The notes beneath the pieces are model-generated. The model was not told the origin of the DNA, searched no databases, and saw only the letters and a list, made by a program, of their open reading frames with translations. Below are positions 8,813 to 20,287 of a stretch of DNA of 64,000 nt, in pieces. The position numbers and the translations under genes are program-made. Source of the stretch: Ryuthela nishihirai (lineage: Eukaryota > Arthropoda > Arachnida > Araneae > Heptathelidae); NCBI GenBank assembly GCA_038380435.1, contig JAWZYU010000127.1:81001-145000 (forward strand). The letters are read 5' to 3'. Every line of letters starts with the position of its first letter. The first letter of the stretch is position 1.

Positions 8813-8919
8813 TGCAATCCAATCAACCACATTGTTCGGATACTTTTTCGAAGGAATGGACAAGAATATATTTCGGATTTTATTTTAAACCACGGAAGGA
8901 AAATTAAATTTTTTGGCGC

Positions 8920-9275
8920 CCTGTCGTAATCTTAAGTTCCAGGGTTCGAGTTCCAGCTGGGGTCAGCGTTAAGATTTATCTCCGTAAGACTCCCCGCCCT
9001 GCCGTCGGTCAGTAGAGGACACCGATTGGCTTGTAAACGTCGCCGTCTTCCTAACGGGACATTAAACCATGGTTCCGTGTGCCGGAGAGCCATACTGTGT
9101 GCGCGTTAAAGAACGCACTGGATGGCTTACCTTCAGGCTACCATTCGTCTCCCAACAACTATTCCAATGGGTCCCCTCGCCCAACTTCTTTTGAGCCTTC
9201 GAGGTCATTGTGACTTGGCCATTCAACCTATTCTATGCAAACAAAGTGCCGTTTAGAGGTATAACTACCGAACGT
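8920..9275 (+). repeat. SINE family 1, diverged copy heading a tail array
   Basis: More diverged than the neighbouring copy. The head is truncated to CTCGTAATC-like sequence and the B box GGTTCGAGTTCC, and the core has several changes (AACGGGACATTAAACCATGG). The tail at the right end is directly followed by four to five further tail units. Confidence 0.8.
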
Positions 9276-10005
9276 TAAAGAACACGCTGGACGGCCTTGA
9301 CTGGAGTCTCCCATCTGTCTCCTACAGCTGTACAGTGTGTCCCCTTTCCCTGAGCCTTCAGGGTCCTTGTGGCGTGGCCATTCAGCCTATTCTATGCAAA
9401 CAAAGTGCCGTTTAGAGGTAAAACTACCGAACGTTAAAGAACACGCTGGACGGCCTTGACTGGAGTCTCCCATCTGTCTCCTACAGCTGTCCTGTGTGTC
9501 CCCTTTCCCTCAACTTTCCCTGAGCCTTCAGGGTCCTTGTGGCGTGGCCATTCAGCCTATTCTATGCAAACAAAGTGCCATTTAGAGGTAAAACTACCGA
9601 ACGTTAAAGAACACGCTGGACGGCCTTGACTGGAGTCTCCCATCTGTCTCCTACAGCTGTCCAGTGTGTCCCCTTTCCCTCAACTTTCCCTGAGACTTCA
9701 GGGTCCTTGTGGCGTGGCCATTCAGCCTATTCTATGCAAACAAAGTGCCGTTTAGAGGTAAAACTACCGAACGTTAAAAGAACACGCTGGACGGCCTTGA
9801 CTGGAGTCTCCCATCTGTCTCCTACAGCTGTCCAGTGTGTCCCCTTTCCCTGAGCCTTCAGGGTCCTTGTGACCTGACCATTCAGCTCATTGCATGCAAA
9901 AAAAGTGCCGTTTAGAGGTAAAACTACCCAACGTTAAAGAACACGCTGGATGACCTTGAGTGGAGTCTGCCATTTGTCTCCTACAGCTGTCCAGTGTGTC
10001 CCCTC
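9276..10005 (+). repeat. Tandem array of SINE-1 tails, unit about 155-175 bp
   Basis: About five head-to-tail units, each starting CGTTAAAGAACACGCTGGAC and ending TTTAGAGGTAAAACTACC, at about 9,276, 9,435, 9,606, 9,773 and 9,935. Units contain only the 3' part of the SINE, so the array must have grown by local tandem duplication, not by serial retroposition. The inverted partner at 17,462-17,750 has only two units, so the array length has changed since that duplication. Confidence 0.85.
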
Positions 10006-10057
10006 GCGGTCAGTACTTGGGAGGGTGACCACCTGGGAACACCGTGTGCAGTTGGCA
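10006..10057 (+). pseudogene. 5S rRNA pseudogene, 3' fragment
   Basis: GCGGTCAGTACTTGGGAGG, GTGACCACCTGGGAACACC and GTGCAGTTGGCA match the 3' half of 5S rRNA including box C. It is joined directly to a SINE tail at its left, so the 5' half is gone. It is followed by a T-run and by the same 3' flank (to about 10,135) found after the other three 5S copies. Confidence 0.8.
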
Positions 10058-10139
10058 ATTTTTTTCCCCCAAGCGCTGTACTCCTAGAATATTAGCCAAA
10101 TTCATTCTGCGTCGGTCGCCGGGTTCCATTCCACTACGA

Positions 10140-10960
10140 GCCTAGCGCGCTACCGACTGAGTCAAAAAAAACTACAGAGATAAAAAAAACCCAAAAAATA
10201 TTGAAGAATTCTTTATATATTTCTTTTCTTTAAAACCAAACCGGTTGGTTTTAATTTGAAAACTACTAAGTTTATAATATTAAAAATGTCTTAAAATTAA
10301 TAAAAATGAAATAAAGACTTCAAGATTTTGATATCACTTGTTTGAAAACAACTCATTTGTATTCGGTTTTCACGTCTAAGGGACCTGGGTTCGAGTCCCG
10401 GGTAAGGCATGGACGTATGTGTCTTTTTTGTGTGAGGTCCTGCCATCCTCACAGACCTTCTATTATGGCATATAAACTGACAGCTTCCTGTCAGATCTCT
10501 GTGGGAAGCAGCTGCTTGAGGGGGTATGTTCTTTTTTTTCACGTCTGGAACCAATCTGCTATTTTTTCATCTGTCTCATAACATTCGGTCACCTTCCCGC
10601 AACCTAAACTGATCCCTCTGGTTCTTTATGACGTCGCCATTTAGACCCTTGTGTGCAAATAACTACCGTTCAGGGATGAAACAACCCAACCAAACGCATA
10701 TCTAATATATGGCGTATTAAAGTAATTAAAGGGGTCACCACCCTCACAGATCTTCGACTATGTCGGGTAAACTGACAGGTTCCTGTTAGATCGCTGTTGC
10801 AAGCAGCTGCTTGAGGGGGTGTTTTTTTATTCCTTTATTATATTTATGAACATATTTTCACTCTTTTCCCTAACACGTTAAGCCTCTTAGGATTAGGAAA
10901 TAAAATAATCATTAGAGGTTAAATGTTTAGGGTATGAAATGACTCCTCGGCTAAGCACTT
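10140..10960. repeat. Composite SINE module, inverted copy
   Basis: Inverted version of 4,640-5,410 and 29,640-30,420. It begins with the complement of a SINE-1 head fragment (about 10,140-10,165) and then carries a plus-strand SINE-2 (10,375-10,528), a SINE-1 tail (about 10,560-10,690) and another plus-strand SINE-2 fragment (10,735-10,822). Confidence 0.8.
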
Positions 10961-12260
10961 AATCCCTGTGTAGTCTGTAATACAGAAATTCGTTAAAATT
11001 ATGTTGCTGTTATGGATAATTTTATATTGTGAATGTTGTATTCCAAGCCTATCGGTGTCCAGTACTGACCGTGGGAAGGGCGGGGAGTTTTGCGGAGATA
11101 AATCTCAACGCTGAGGATTCTTTATGAGTTCCGTACTTAAATAGAAATGGAAACCGAAACATATTTATCGCTGTGCCCAATGAAAGGTACATTATTCCAT
11201 TCTCCCTTCCTTTAAACTTGTTTCTTTTAGGGTTTCAGACTAAATAAACAGATTTCGCTGCTATTAAACATCAGAACTTGCGTTACTAATTAAATACTGC
11301 ATCAATTGAAGTACTAAAATAAAATAGTTTTTCTAATGTCTCTTAATTATCAAGGGTATTTTTTTGTGTTTTAAAACCTATTACTGTTCGTAAATTTTAT
11401 CCCAATGACATGATACGGAATACAGCGTCATAACTTAGCGAGTTGCGGAGTGTCATTTACTACCTGTCTCTGGCAGTCATAACTCATCGGTGAAATCAAT
11501 GTACACGCTCGAAATTTTCACAGAAAGTTTCAGGTTAAGGTCCAGTTTGCAGTGCGAAATTTCAGGTCGGAAGTCCAAATAAGTTGAACCGTAACAAAAA
11601 AAAAAATTCACATTTCCCCTCACCCAAAAAAGTGTCCTAAATTTATATTTCAGCATACTATATGTGGTAATATTCAAATAGTGTTCATTAAAGTTTTGAA
11701 ACATGAATGCATATATATAACTTATGTACTTAATTAAATTCACACGTACGACAATTATTGCTAAATGAAATAAATTCCTCTAGGTGGCGTTAATTTTGTT
11801 TTAACGAAATATTTGCTTCTTCCCGCCTCTCCTAACGGTTGTTCGTGTTGCTCTTCTACGATTGGTCAAATATGTTACAATGGCACGTGCACCTAGATAG
11901 CTTCACACGTGGCGCCCTTAGTTACGATAGCAACCATATATTCGCTTTGACTTCAGTGTCAAATTTTACTCTCAATTCATTTCTTCTTTTCCATAATATA
12001 TTTTATTACGTATATTTAGAATAAAGTTCATACACCACGTAAATTTTACCTACACAAGAATCGAACTACAGTTAGCAATGATTAATAGTAATATTACAAT
12101 ATTTCATAAACGTTAATATTTAATATATGCGAATGCAATTAAATATCAAAGCCGGAAATTACATACAATTCCACTATAACGTTTCAGCTTAAATAACTGG
12201 GATTTATTAATTTAATTATCAAACTTCACTGGTTTTATTAACAATCTGACACCGTGGAGA
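10960..12260 (-). repeat. CCAAT/X-box module, copy in minus orientation
   Basis: About 1.25 kb of non-SINE DNA repeated as 28,361-29,640, 41,985-43,290 and 56,790-57,940. Reading 11,850-11,940 on the plus strand gives ATTGGTC (inverted CCAAT, about 11,861), two CACGTG E-boxes (11,884 and 11,906) and GTTACGATAGCAAC (11,921-11,934), an imperfect palindrome like the RFX X-box. A minus-strand 88-codon frame (11,743-11,477) lies downstream of the CCAAT box. A SINE-1 scrap lies at 11,043-11,113. Confidence 0.6.
11477..11743 (-). CDS. 88-codon ORF of the X-box module (doubtful)
   Basis: An aromatic-rich small frame containing a poly-Phe run coded by a T homopolymer. Full-length counterparts occur at 28,846-29,112 and 42,485-42,751 with a handful of substitutions, and a truncated one at 57,302-57,511. 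Survival of the frame may only reflect recent duplication. No family, signal peptide or domain was recognised. Listed because it is the longest frame kept in three module copies and lies downstream of promoter-like motifs. Confidence 0.12.
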   Translation of the reverse strand: MNLIKYISYIYAFMFQNFNEHYLNITTYSMLKYKFRTLFWVRGNVNFFFCYGSTYLDFRPEISHCKLDLNLKLSVKISSVYIDFTDEL

Positions 12261-12640
12261 CGGGGGCGGGGTGGCTCAGTCGGTAGCGCGGCAGGCTCGT
12301 AATCTGTAGTTCCCAGGTTCGACTCCCAGCTGGTTCAGCGTTCAGATTTTTCTCCTCAAAATTCCCCGCCCTGCCCACTGTCAGTAGGGAACACCGATGG
12401 GCTTGGAAAGGGCGCCGTCCGTCGGATGGGACGTTAAACCGTGGCCCCGTGTGCGGGAGAGACATACCCTGTGCACGTTAAAGAACACGCTGGATGGCCT
12501 TGACGGGAGGCTACCATCTGTCTCACAACACCTGTTCAAGTGAGTCCCCTCCCCCAACCTTCTCTCACCCTTCGGGGTCCATGTGACCTGGCCATTTGGC
12601 CCATGGTGTGCAAAAAAGTGCCGTTCAGAGGTAGGCAGGT
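12261..12640 (+). repeat. SINE family 1, full-length
   Basis: Head at 12,270 (GGTGGCTCAGTCGGTAGCGC), B box GGTTCGACTCC, core GATGGGACGTTAAACCGTGG, tail ending TCAGAGGTAGGC. Its inverted partner is 27,960-28,340. Confidence 0.85.
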
Positions 12641-12980
12641 CTTTTGCCTGCCTTCTGCATCGCCTTTTTGTTTTTTCATTAGCGCCATGCACGTTGCCAG
12701 CGCGCCTAGAAGAAAACTGAAAAATGTCGACGGTACTACGTACGTTTCACTTCAACAGATTTCATTAACTGTATACTGTTTGAAAGTAATCGTAATAATT
12801 CTTTGCTGACGTCTGAAAATAGCATTGTTGATTTAATTGTTTTCCGACTTCGAAGGAAGTGACACCTCTCCATATCCGCAACAAAGTTCTGTTTCTTTAA
12901 GCTTCCTTTCTCACCATTTCTCGTACCTGGCCGAAGCCATTTAGTGAATATTACAGGAACGAATATTATTCAACATAACG
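12641..12980. other. Spacer between two SINEs
   Basis: AT-leaning sequence repeated inverted at 27,625-27,960. The 89-codon frame here is mostly SINE-derived. No gene supported. Confidence 0.5.
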
Positions 12981-13372
12981 TGGGGCGGGGGTGGCTCAGT
13001 CGGTAGCGCGGCAGGCTCGTAATCTGTAGTTCCCAGGTTCGAGTCCCAGCTGGGTCAGCGTTGAGATTTATCTCCGCAAAATTCCCCGCCTTGCCCACGG
13101 TCAGTAGGGGACACCGATGGACTTGGAAATGCTGCCGTCCGTCGGATGGGACGTTAAGCCGTGGCCCCGTGTGCGGGAGAGCCATACCCTGCGCACGTTA
13201 AAGAACACGCTGGATGGCCTTGACGGGAGGCTACCATCTGTCTCCCAACAGCTGTTTCCAGTGGGTCCCCTCCCCCAACCTTCTCCGAGCCTTTGGGGTC
13301 TATGTGACCTGGCCATTTAGCCCATGGTGTGCAAAAAAGTGCCGCTCAGAGGTAAAACAACCCAACATAACG
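12981..13372 (+). repeat. SINE family 1, full-length, near consensus
   Basis: One of the best-preserved copies: complete tRNA-like head, Nin-DC-like core and tail ending GAGGTAAAACAACCCAAC. Inverted partner at 27,238-27,625 is very similar. Confidence 0.9.
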
Positions 13373-13539
13373 TAGCAGTGGGGATCGCCATCAAATAACC
13401 AAAGTTAATCGAATAACGAAAACTTTCCCTGCCTAGACTTGTTAAAGGATAAAATATCCCACGTGTACCGTGTAAGAGCTACGTATTGCCATAAATAAGC
13501 AAACTAAAATATGTGTAAATAATAAATATAATAATAAAT

Positions 13540-13675
13540 ACCCCCTCAAGCAGCTGCTTGCCACAGAGGTCTGACAGGAGCTTGTCAGTTAATATGCCAC
13601 AGTAGATCTGAGAGGATGGCAGGACCTCAGCAGAAACAACACGAACATCCATGCCTTACCGGGGGCTGCGCCTTA
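13540..13675 (-). repeat. SINE family 2, head truncated
   Basis: Minus-strand 3' end and body, from TACCCCCTCAAGCAGCTGC (complement of the tail) to the start of the B box, where it meets the next module. Confidence 0.8.
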
Positions 13676-13686
13676 ATAATAAGAAA

Positions 13687-14763
13687 TTGGAGAAAACACA
13701 GAGATGACATCAGCAACGCGGTTGCTTTACAGCATAATTTCTATAATGTGAAGAGGACAAGCATTATCAGCGTCTCGTGAAAGCCATACAACAAAACTAT
13801 ATTGTGAAATCACAGTTGATTATTCAGTTCAATACATTTTCCAAATCATATTTTCTCCTGAAGTCACTCACAATACCTATCTGATGGACGAAATGAAAGG
13901 TGACATTGGCATAATACCTTAGTAGCAAAATATCTTATTCGATGTCATTTGCATTAGATATCGCTCACATCTGTACGACCTACGTGTAATATCGAATATA
14001 AAAACGTTGGTTGCCGTAATATATAAATCACGAACGCTGGAATATTTAACACGCAAAAAACAAAATATTAAACGCAAAGTTGACATGAAACTTCAAATCA
14101 CGTTTAGATTTCAGTTTTACTCTTCATAAAATAATTAGTGTATTCCACCGAATAATTATTTTCCATCTCGGCATTTGTAAAATTATCCTATCGTTCTTAA
14201 CCCTAAAAACGCAAATAACGTATTTCATTTCCATAGCTACAATTAATGGGAACCCTATTTCGTGTCAACACAAATATTTCGTGGTCAATTCCTATTTATA
14301 GAAATATAATTGCAACTGTTTAATTCATCTCTCAATAAATAAGTTTTACCCCACCATTCACTCTAGAACGAAATATTTATTCACCATAAACGTAAATTTT
14401 AAAACACTGCAAACGTTCGGCAAAACCCTTTAGGTGCGATGCCAATCCATTCCTATTTTTCTATCTTATTACACCACGACGTGCGCATAACTTTTAATTT
14501 TCATTTCTGGGCAAAAAAAATAATATTAATCTTGAGATTACTCGCAAAAACCCAAGTTTTTACCGGAAACGACTTTTCAAAAACCGGAATTTCCAAAGCT
14601 TTAACAGTTCGTAAACGTTAAATGGTTGCTGTCTAGGTAAGCAACATTATCATGATTAAGAAAAGCATTTCTAAAACTTTAACTGCGTGTAATATATTAT
14701 ACAAAATCTGCTGGCAACACAAACAAAACAGTACTGCTGACGTCATCTCGGTGTTTTTCCTAC
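13687..14763 (+). mobile_element. CRE-TIR element, internally shortened
   Basis: Same termini as the 5,611 copy (GAGAAAACACAGAGATGACA and TGACGTCATCTCGGTGTTTT), but about 300 bp shorter because of an internal deletion between about 14,620 and 14,640. The left CRE has mutated to TGACATCA; the right CRE is intact. Confidence 0.7.
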
Positions 14764-15019
14764 TTTATCGTTTAATCCGTATTCACAGGCAGCACTAATT
14801 TTAGGAGTTGACTTATTTCTCATAATCCGCCATTTTCCTATTTTAACTTCCACTTTTATACGAGATAAGTAACATTTATATAATGAAAAATGTGTTTAAA
14901 TTAATAAAAATAAAATTAATAGTTAAAGATTTTCATATCTATTTTTTTCATATGCACTGTAAATTTTTTTTTTTTTAAAGGTTTTAAGGCATCGGAAATA
15001 AGTGAATTCACTAAAATTT

Positions 15020-15291
15020 CCAACTTTTATTACGCCTTCACAATGTTTCGTCTATACTTCTCCGAAACTTTATATAACCATTTTTCTTCTCTGTAGGTAG
15101 AAAAATAAAAATGCATCTTACGTATCTGAGATGATCGAAACATAATATAAAAATATACCTTAAATAGGAACATTGTTACGATTAAGAAAAGCATTTTTAA
15201 AACTTCAACGTGGCTGTAATATATATTATGCAAAATCTACTGGCAACACAACGAAACAGTACTCCTGACGTCATCTCTGTGTTTTTCCTAC
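15020..15291 (+). mobile_element. CRE-TIR element, 3' part
   Basis: The right-hand 270 bp of the element, ending in an intact TGACGTCA terminus. It is followed by the usual flank and by the same SINE-2 pair as at 7,094-7,708. Part of the direct copy of 6,720-8,110. Confidence 0.65.
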
Positions 15292-15405
15292 TTTATTATT
15301 AACCAGTATTCACAGGCAGCACTAATTTTACGAGTTCACTTATTTCTCATGCCGTCACTCTATTTTAACTTACATTTTTATACGAGATAAGTAATAATAA
15401 TAAAA

Positions 15406-15600
15406 ATACCCCCTCAAGCAGCTGCTTGCCACAGAGGTCTGACAGGAGCCTGTCAGTTTATATGCCATAGTAGAAGGTCTGAGAGGATGGCAGGACCTCA
15501 GCAGAAAAACAACACATACAACCATGCCTTATCCGGGGCTCGAACCCAGGTCCCTCAGATCAGTAGCCAAGCGCGCTAACCACTCGGCCATGGGACGGCT
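15406..15600 (-). repeat. SINE family 2, full-length
   Basis: Near-identical to the copy at 7,094-7,290, with the same flanks. Head and B box as there. Confidence 0.85.
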
Positions 15601-15811
15601 ATAAGTAACATTTATATAATTAAAAATGTATTTAAATTAATAAAAATCAAATGAATATTTAAAGATTTTCATATCTATTTTTTCATATGCACTGTATTTT
15701 TTTTTTAAAGGTTTATTTTTTTTACACGGTTTTCTCGGGAATTGGGTGCATTGAATTAGATTATTCCTATTGTTTATTAAGAAGGATTTATTTATTTTTT
15801 TTTAATTTGAG

Positions 15812-15990
15812 TCGTTAGCGCGCTTGGCTACTGATCTAAGACACCTGGGTTCGAGTCCCGGGTACGGCATGGCTGTTTTGTGTCGTTTTTCTGCTGAGGG
15901 CGTGCCATCCTCTCAGACCTTCTACTGTGGCATATGACACTGACAGGCTCCTGTCACACCTCTGTGGTAAGCAGCTGCTTGAGGGGGTAT

Positions 15991-16021
<31 letters not shown>

Positions 16022-16025
16022 TTAT
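15812..16025 (+). repeat. SINE family 2 with TTTA-repeat tail
   Basis: Near-identical to 7,497-7,708; the (TTTA)n tail is longer by a few units. Confidence 0.85.
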
Positions 16026-16239
16026 TAAATGTTGAGAAATATCCTGAAACAATTTTTAGAGAATATAATAGCAGGAATACGCTGTGATGCATACGAATAA
16101 ACCTCTTGGTAAGCTGGATGCTTTTAAATGTAAACATAATCAATTTGAATATCTGACTGGAATTGCATAGAATAAAATGCATATGATATCATATAGCGCT
16201 CAGAGTTGGTAGTTTTACATGTGATCGGCATTTTTTTGG

Positions 16240-16331
16240 TAGACAATGGGCTTAACGGCATGGTCACGAGGACCATGAAGGTTCAGAGAAGGTTGGGGGA
16301 GGAGCCTCACTGGAACAGCTGTTGGGAGACA
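16240..16331 (-). repeat. SINE family 1 tail fragment
   Basis: Third copy of the tail fragment seen at 7,921-8,011, with the same left flank. Confidence 0.7.
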
Positions 16332-16444
16332 GATGACTTATTTGCAGAATGACTGCAGAATAAACTTGTATGCAGAAATGACTCCTAAGTATCGTTTCGA
16401 AGACTCCCGGAAAGATCTTAATAACACAAATAACCATATCTAAA

Positions 16445-17300
16445 TAATGGAACAGCTGATATGAGACAGATGGTAACCTCCCATCCAACGGTTTATTTAA
16501 CCTGCACAGGGTATGATACATACAAAATTTCTACACTATTTTACTGTGATTTACATCACTTTTTATTCTAACAATATTAAGTTTTTAAGACATTTTGGTA
16601 TTTTTTGTCTTCTACTATTGACTTTGGTAACTTTAGTCTTATGACGTCATATCTTTGAACTTTATGTATATATAATAGAGCAGTGGTTCTCAAAACCTTT
16701 TAGGCCTCACGTACCTTCTGGAAAAGTGTATGTTACTGGCGTACCCCATGTATAGATATAATTATACCATAACAATTGGAATAAAATAAAACGTATATAT
16801 ATACACACACACATTCTTTATTGTAAAATTTTCGATCAAAATATTATCAGATATATTCCGGATATCGGAGCAATCTTCCGATGTCTGTCGTTTTAAAAAT
16901 GTTCGGTAATATATGGTCAGTGACTTAATTGTTTATACGAGAGTTGTTAAAGCTAAAACTAATTCGTGACGGAAATGGAAATTACGAAACAAAAGGCGTA
17001 TCCGGTTTAACGATTCGAAAAGCATTGTTGTGTCTTCGATTCTTTAGCATACAAGCTGTTTTATTCGATTCTTTTTCATCGTGATAGGTTATTTATTTTT
17101 TTAAGTCTCATTGTACGATGAGAAGGAACTGTTTTAGGTGCATTGTAACAGTCACTAGTGAATATAGAACTTAGGTTTTCAACTGAAATATATTTCATTG
17201 GTTAGATGTCGTTATTTGTGTTATTAAGAGCTTTCCGGGAGTCTCCGAAACGACACAGAGCAGTCATTTCTGCACGTAAGTTGCAGGTTTTGTAACCAAA
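16445..17300. mobile_element. Module with a hAT-like terminus
   Basis: Begins with a minus-strand SINE-1 scrap (16,446-16,512), then AT-rich DNA, then CAGTGGTTCTCAAAACC at 16,681, a sequence typical of hAT transposon ends. No transposase and no clear second end were seen. The module recurs at 23,420-24,200 and 58,240-59,015. Confidence 0.5.
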
Positions 17301-17324
17301 ACTAAAACTCCTTTATTTATTTAC

Positions 17325-17458
17325 TAAAAATGGAATGGGACCCGGCGACCGACGCAGAATGAATTTGGCTAATATTCTAGGAGTACAGCGCTTGGGGAAA
17401 AAAAATTGCCAACTGCACACGGTGTTCCCAGGTGGTCACCCTCCCAAGTACTGACCGC
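17325..17458 (-). pseudogene. 5S rRNA pseudogene, 3' fragment plus shared flank
   Basis: The 5S part is 17,407-17,458, the inverted counterpart of 10,006-10,057, cut at the same base and joined to the same SINE tail, so the truncation predates the duplication. The 3' flank spans 17,325-17,406. Confidence 0.8.
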
Positions 17459-17461
17459 GAG

Positions 17462-18020
17462 GGGACACACTGGACAGCTGTAGGAGACAAATGGCAGACT
17501 CCACTCAAGGTCATCCAGCGTGTTCTTTAACGTTCGGTAGTTTTACCTCTAAACGGCACTTTGTTTGCATAGAATAGGCTGAATGGCCACGCCACAAGGA
17601 CCCTGAAGGCTCAGGGAAAGGGGACACACTGGACAGCTGTAGCACACAGATGGCAGAGTCCAGTTAAGGCAGTCCAGCGTGTTCTTTAACGTTCGGTAGT
17701 TTTACCTCTAAACGGCACTTTTTTTGCATAGAATAGGCTGAATGACCTCGAAGGCTCAAAAGAAGTTGGGCGAGGGGACCCACTGGAATAGTTGTTGGGA
17801 GACAGATGGTAGCCTGAAGGTAAGCCATCCAGTGCGTTCTTTAACGCGCACACAGTATGGCTCTCCGGCACACGGAACCACGGTTTAACGTCCCGTTAGG
17901 AAGACGGCGACCTTCACAAGCCAATCGGTGTCCTCTACTGACCGACGGCAGGGCGGGGAGTCTTACGGAGATAAATCTTAACGCTGACCCCAGCTGGAAC
18001 TCGAACCCTGGAACTTAGGA
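17462..18020 (-). repeat. SINE-1 tail array and diverged SINE, inverted copy
   Basis: Two tail units (to about 17,750) then the diverged SINE-1 copy that matches 8,920-9,275 inverted. The shorter array shows unequal loss or gain relative to 9,276-10,005. Confidence 0.8.
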
Positions 18021-18131
18021 TTACGACAGGGCGCCAAAAAATTTTATTTTCCTTCCGCGGTTTAAAATAAAATCCGAAATACATTCTTGTCCATTCCTTC
18101 GAAAAAGTATCCGAACAATGTGGTTGATTGG

Positions 18132-18525
18132 ATTGGATTCGATTGTTTTACCTCAGAACGGCACTTTTTTGCACACCATGGGCTAAATGGCCAGGACACA
18201 AGGACCCCGAAGACTCAGAGATGGTTGGGTGAGGGGACCCACTGGAACAGCTGTTGGGAGACAGATGGTAGCCTCCCGTCAAGGCCATCCAGCGTGTTCT
18301 TTAACGTGCACAGGGTATTGGCTCTCCCGCAAACGGGGCCACGGCTTAACGTCCCATCCGACGGACGGCGGCCTTTTCAAGCCCATCGGTGTCCCCTACT
18401 GACCGTGGGCAGGACGGGGAAATTTTGCGGTGATAAATCTCAACGCTGACCCAGCTGGGACTCGAACCTAGGAACTACAGATTACGAGCCTGGCGCGCTA
18501 CCGACTGAGCCACCCCGTCCCCAAT
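18132..18525 (-). repeat. SINE family 1, full-length
   Basis: Inverted partner of 8,426-8,812, nearly identical. The 120-codon plus-strand frame through it is a SINE shadow. Confidence 0.85.
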
Positions 18526-18939
18526 GTGCTTGATTGTAGAATTCAGGAAGAATACCTGGCAACGATTTTTTTTAGAAATTACTGATCTGACAACCTTCGC
18601 ATACGTACAGGAAGGTTGCCAAATCATTAATTATTAAAAAAGAAATCGTTCCCAGATTTTTTTCCTGAATTCTGTTCTGTAATCAACCATGGTGTTCGAA
18701 TACTTTTTTGAGCGACTGTACATAAGGTTTGTTTTCTTCCTTTCTCTTTAATCGTGAAACTCACAATGTAACATTTATTAGTGAATATAAAACTTAGGTT
18801 TTCAACTGAAATAGATTTCATTGGTTATTTAGATATGGTTATTTGTGTTATTAAGATCTTTCCGGGAGTCTTCGAAACGACACTTAAGAGTCATTTCTGC
18901 AGATAAGTATAGTCTGTAGTCATTCTGCAAATAAGTCAT

Positions 18940-19040
18940 ATGTCTCCCAACAGCTGTTCCAGTGAGGCCCCTCCCCCAACCTTCTCTGAGCCTTCGGGGT
19001 CCTCGTGACCTGGCCGTTTAGCCCATTGTCTACAAAAAAA
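18940..19040 (+). repeat. SINE family 1 tail fragment
   Basis: Inverted partner of the 7,921-8,011 fragment. Confidence 0.7.
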
Positions 19041-19254
19041 AAAATGCCGATCACATGTAAAACTACCAACTCTGAGCGCTATATGATATCATATGTATTT
19101 TATTCTATGCAATTCCAGTCAGATATTCAAATTGATTCTGTTTACATTTAAAAGCATCCAGCTTACAAAGAGGTTTATTCGTATGCATCACAGCGTATTC
19201 CTGCTATTATATTCTCTAAAAATTGTTTCAGGATGTTTCTCAACATTTAATAAT

Positions 19255-19445
19255 AAATAAATAAATAAATACCCCGTCAAGCAGCTGCTTACCACAGAGG
19301 TGTGACAGGAGCCTGTCATGTCATATGCCACAGTAGAAGGTCTGAGAGGATGGCACGCCCTCAGCAGAAAAATGACACAAAACAGCCATGCCGTACCCTG
19401 GACTCGAACCCAGGTGTCTTAGATCAGTAGCCAAGCGCGCTAACG
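19255..19445 (-). repeat. SINE family 2 with TTTA-repeat tail
   Basis: Inverted partner of 7,497-7,708, with a shorter tail (AAATAAATAAAT on this strand). B box in the complement GACTCGAACC. Confidence 0.85.
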
Positions 19446-19750
19446 ACGCAAATTAAAAAAAAATAATAAATCCTTCTTAATAAACAATAGGAATAATCTA
19501 ATTCAATGCACCCAATTCCCGAGAAAACCGTGTAAAAAAATAAACCTTTAAAAAAAAAATACAGTGCATATGAAAAAATAGATATGAAAATCTTTAAATT
19601 AATAAAAAACAAATGAATAGTTAAACACATTTTTAATTATATAAATGTTACTTATCTCGTATAAAAGTGTAAGTTAAAATAGAGTGGCAGCATGAGAAAT
19701 AAGTGAACTCCTAAAATTAGTGCTGCCTGTGAATACGGGTTTAATAATAA

Positions 19751-20287
19751 AGTAGCAAAAACACCGAGATGACGTCAGGAGTACTGTTTCGTTGTGTTGC
19801 CAGTAGATTTTGCATAATATATTACAGGCAGGTTGAAGTTTTAAAAATGCTTTTCTTAATCGTAACAATGTTCCTATTCAAGGTATATTTTTATATTATG
19901 TTTCGACCATCTCAGATACGTAAGATGCATTTTTATTTTTCTGCCTACAGAGAAGAAAAATGGTTATATAAAGTTTTGGAGAAGTATAGACGAAACATTG
20001 AGAAGCCGTAATAAAAGTTGGAAGTCGCATACTTTGAGTTTCGCATTGCAAGCTTTTTTGAGTAGTTCCACTGGATTTTTTTTTTCTCGCCCTCGTATGA
20101 TCCACGGAGGAAGTAACCATTCTTTTGTTTTATATATTTTGGGTGAGGTTTTAGTGATGTACTGCGATGTGGAAGGGCTTTACGTAGGCAGCAACCATTT
20201 ATACGTTTACGTTGAACCGTTAAAGCTTTGAAAATTCCGGTTTTTTAAAAGTCATTTTCACTAAAAAATTTGGTTTTTGCGAGATTT
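19751..20287 (-). mobile_element. CRE-TIR element, 3' part, inverted
   Basis: Begins with the terminus AGTAGCAAAAACACCGAGAT and intact TGACGTCA, and runs about 535 bp before switching abruptly to a scrap of the X-box module (20,288-20,402). Confidence 0.65.

Noticed and set aside
9276..10005. CRISPR-like array
   Set aside because: Units are contiguous SINE tails without unique spacers, and the sequence is eukaryotic.
18087..18449. Frames of 70-150 codons with recurring GLNGQ..PKAQRRLGEGTHWNS-type sequence, seen many times in both strands
   Set aside because: All lie inside SINE family 1 copies and recur at the same SINE position; they are translations of a noncoding retroposon.
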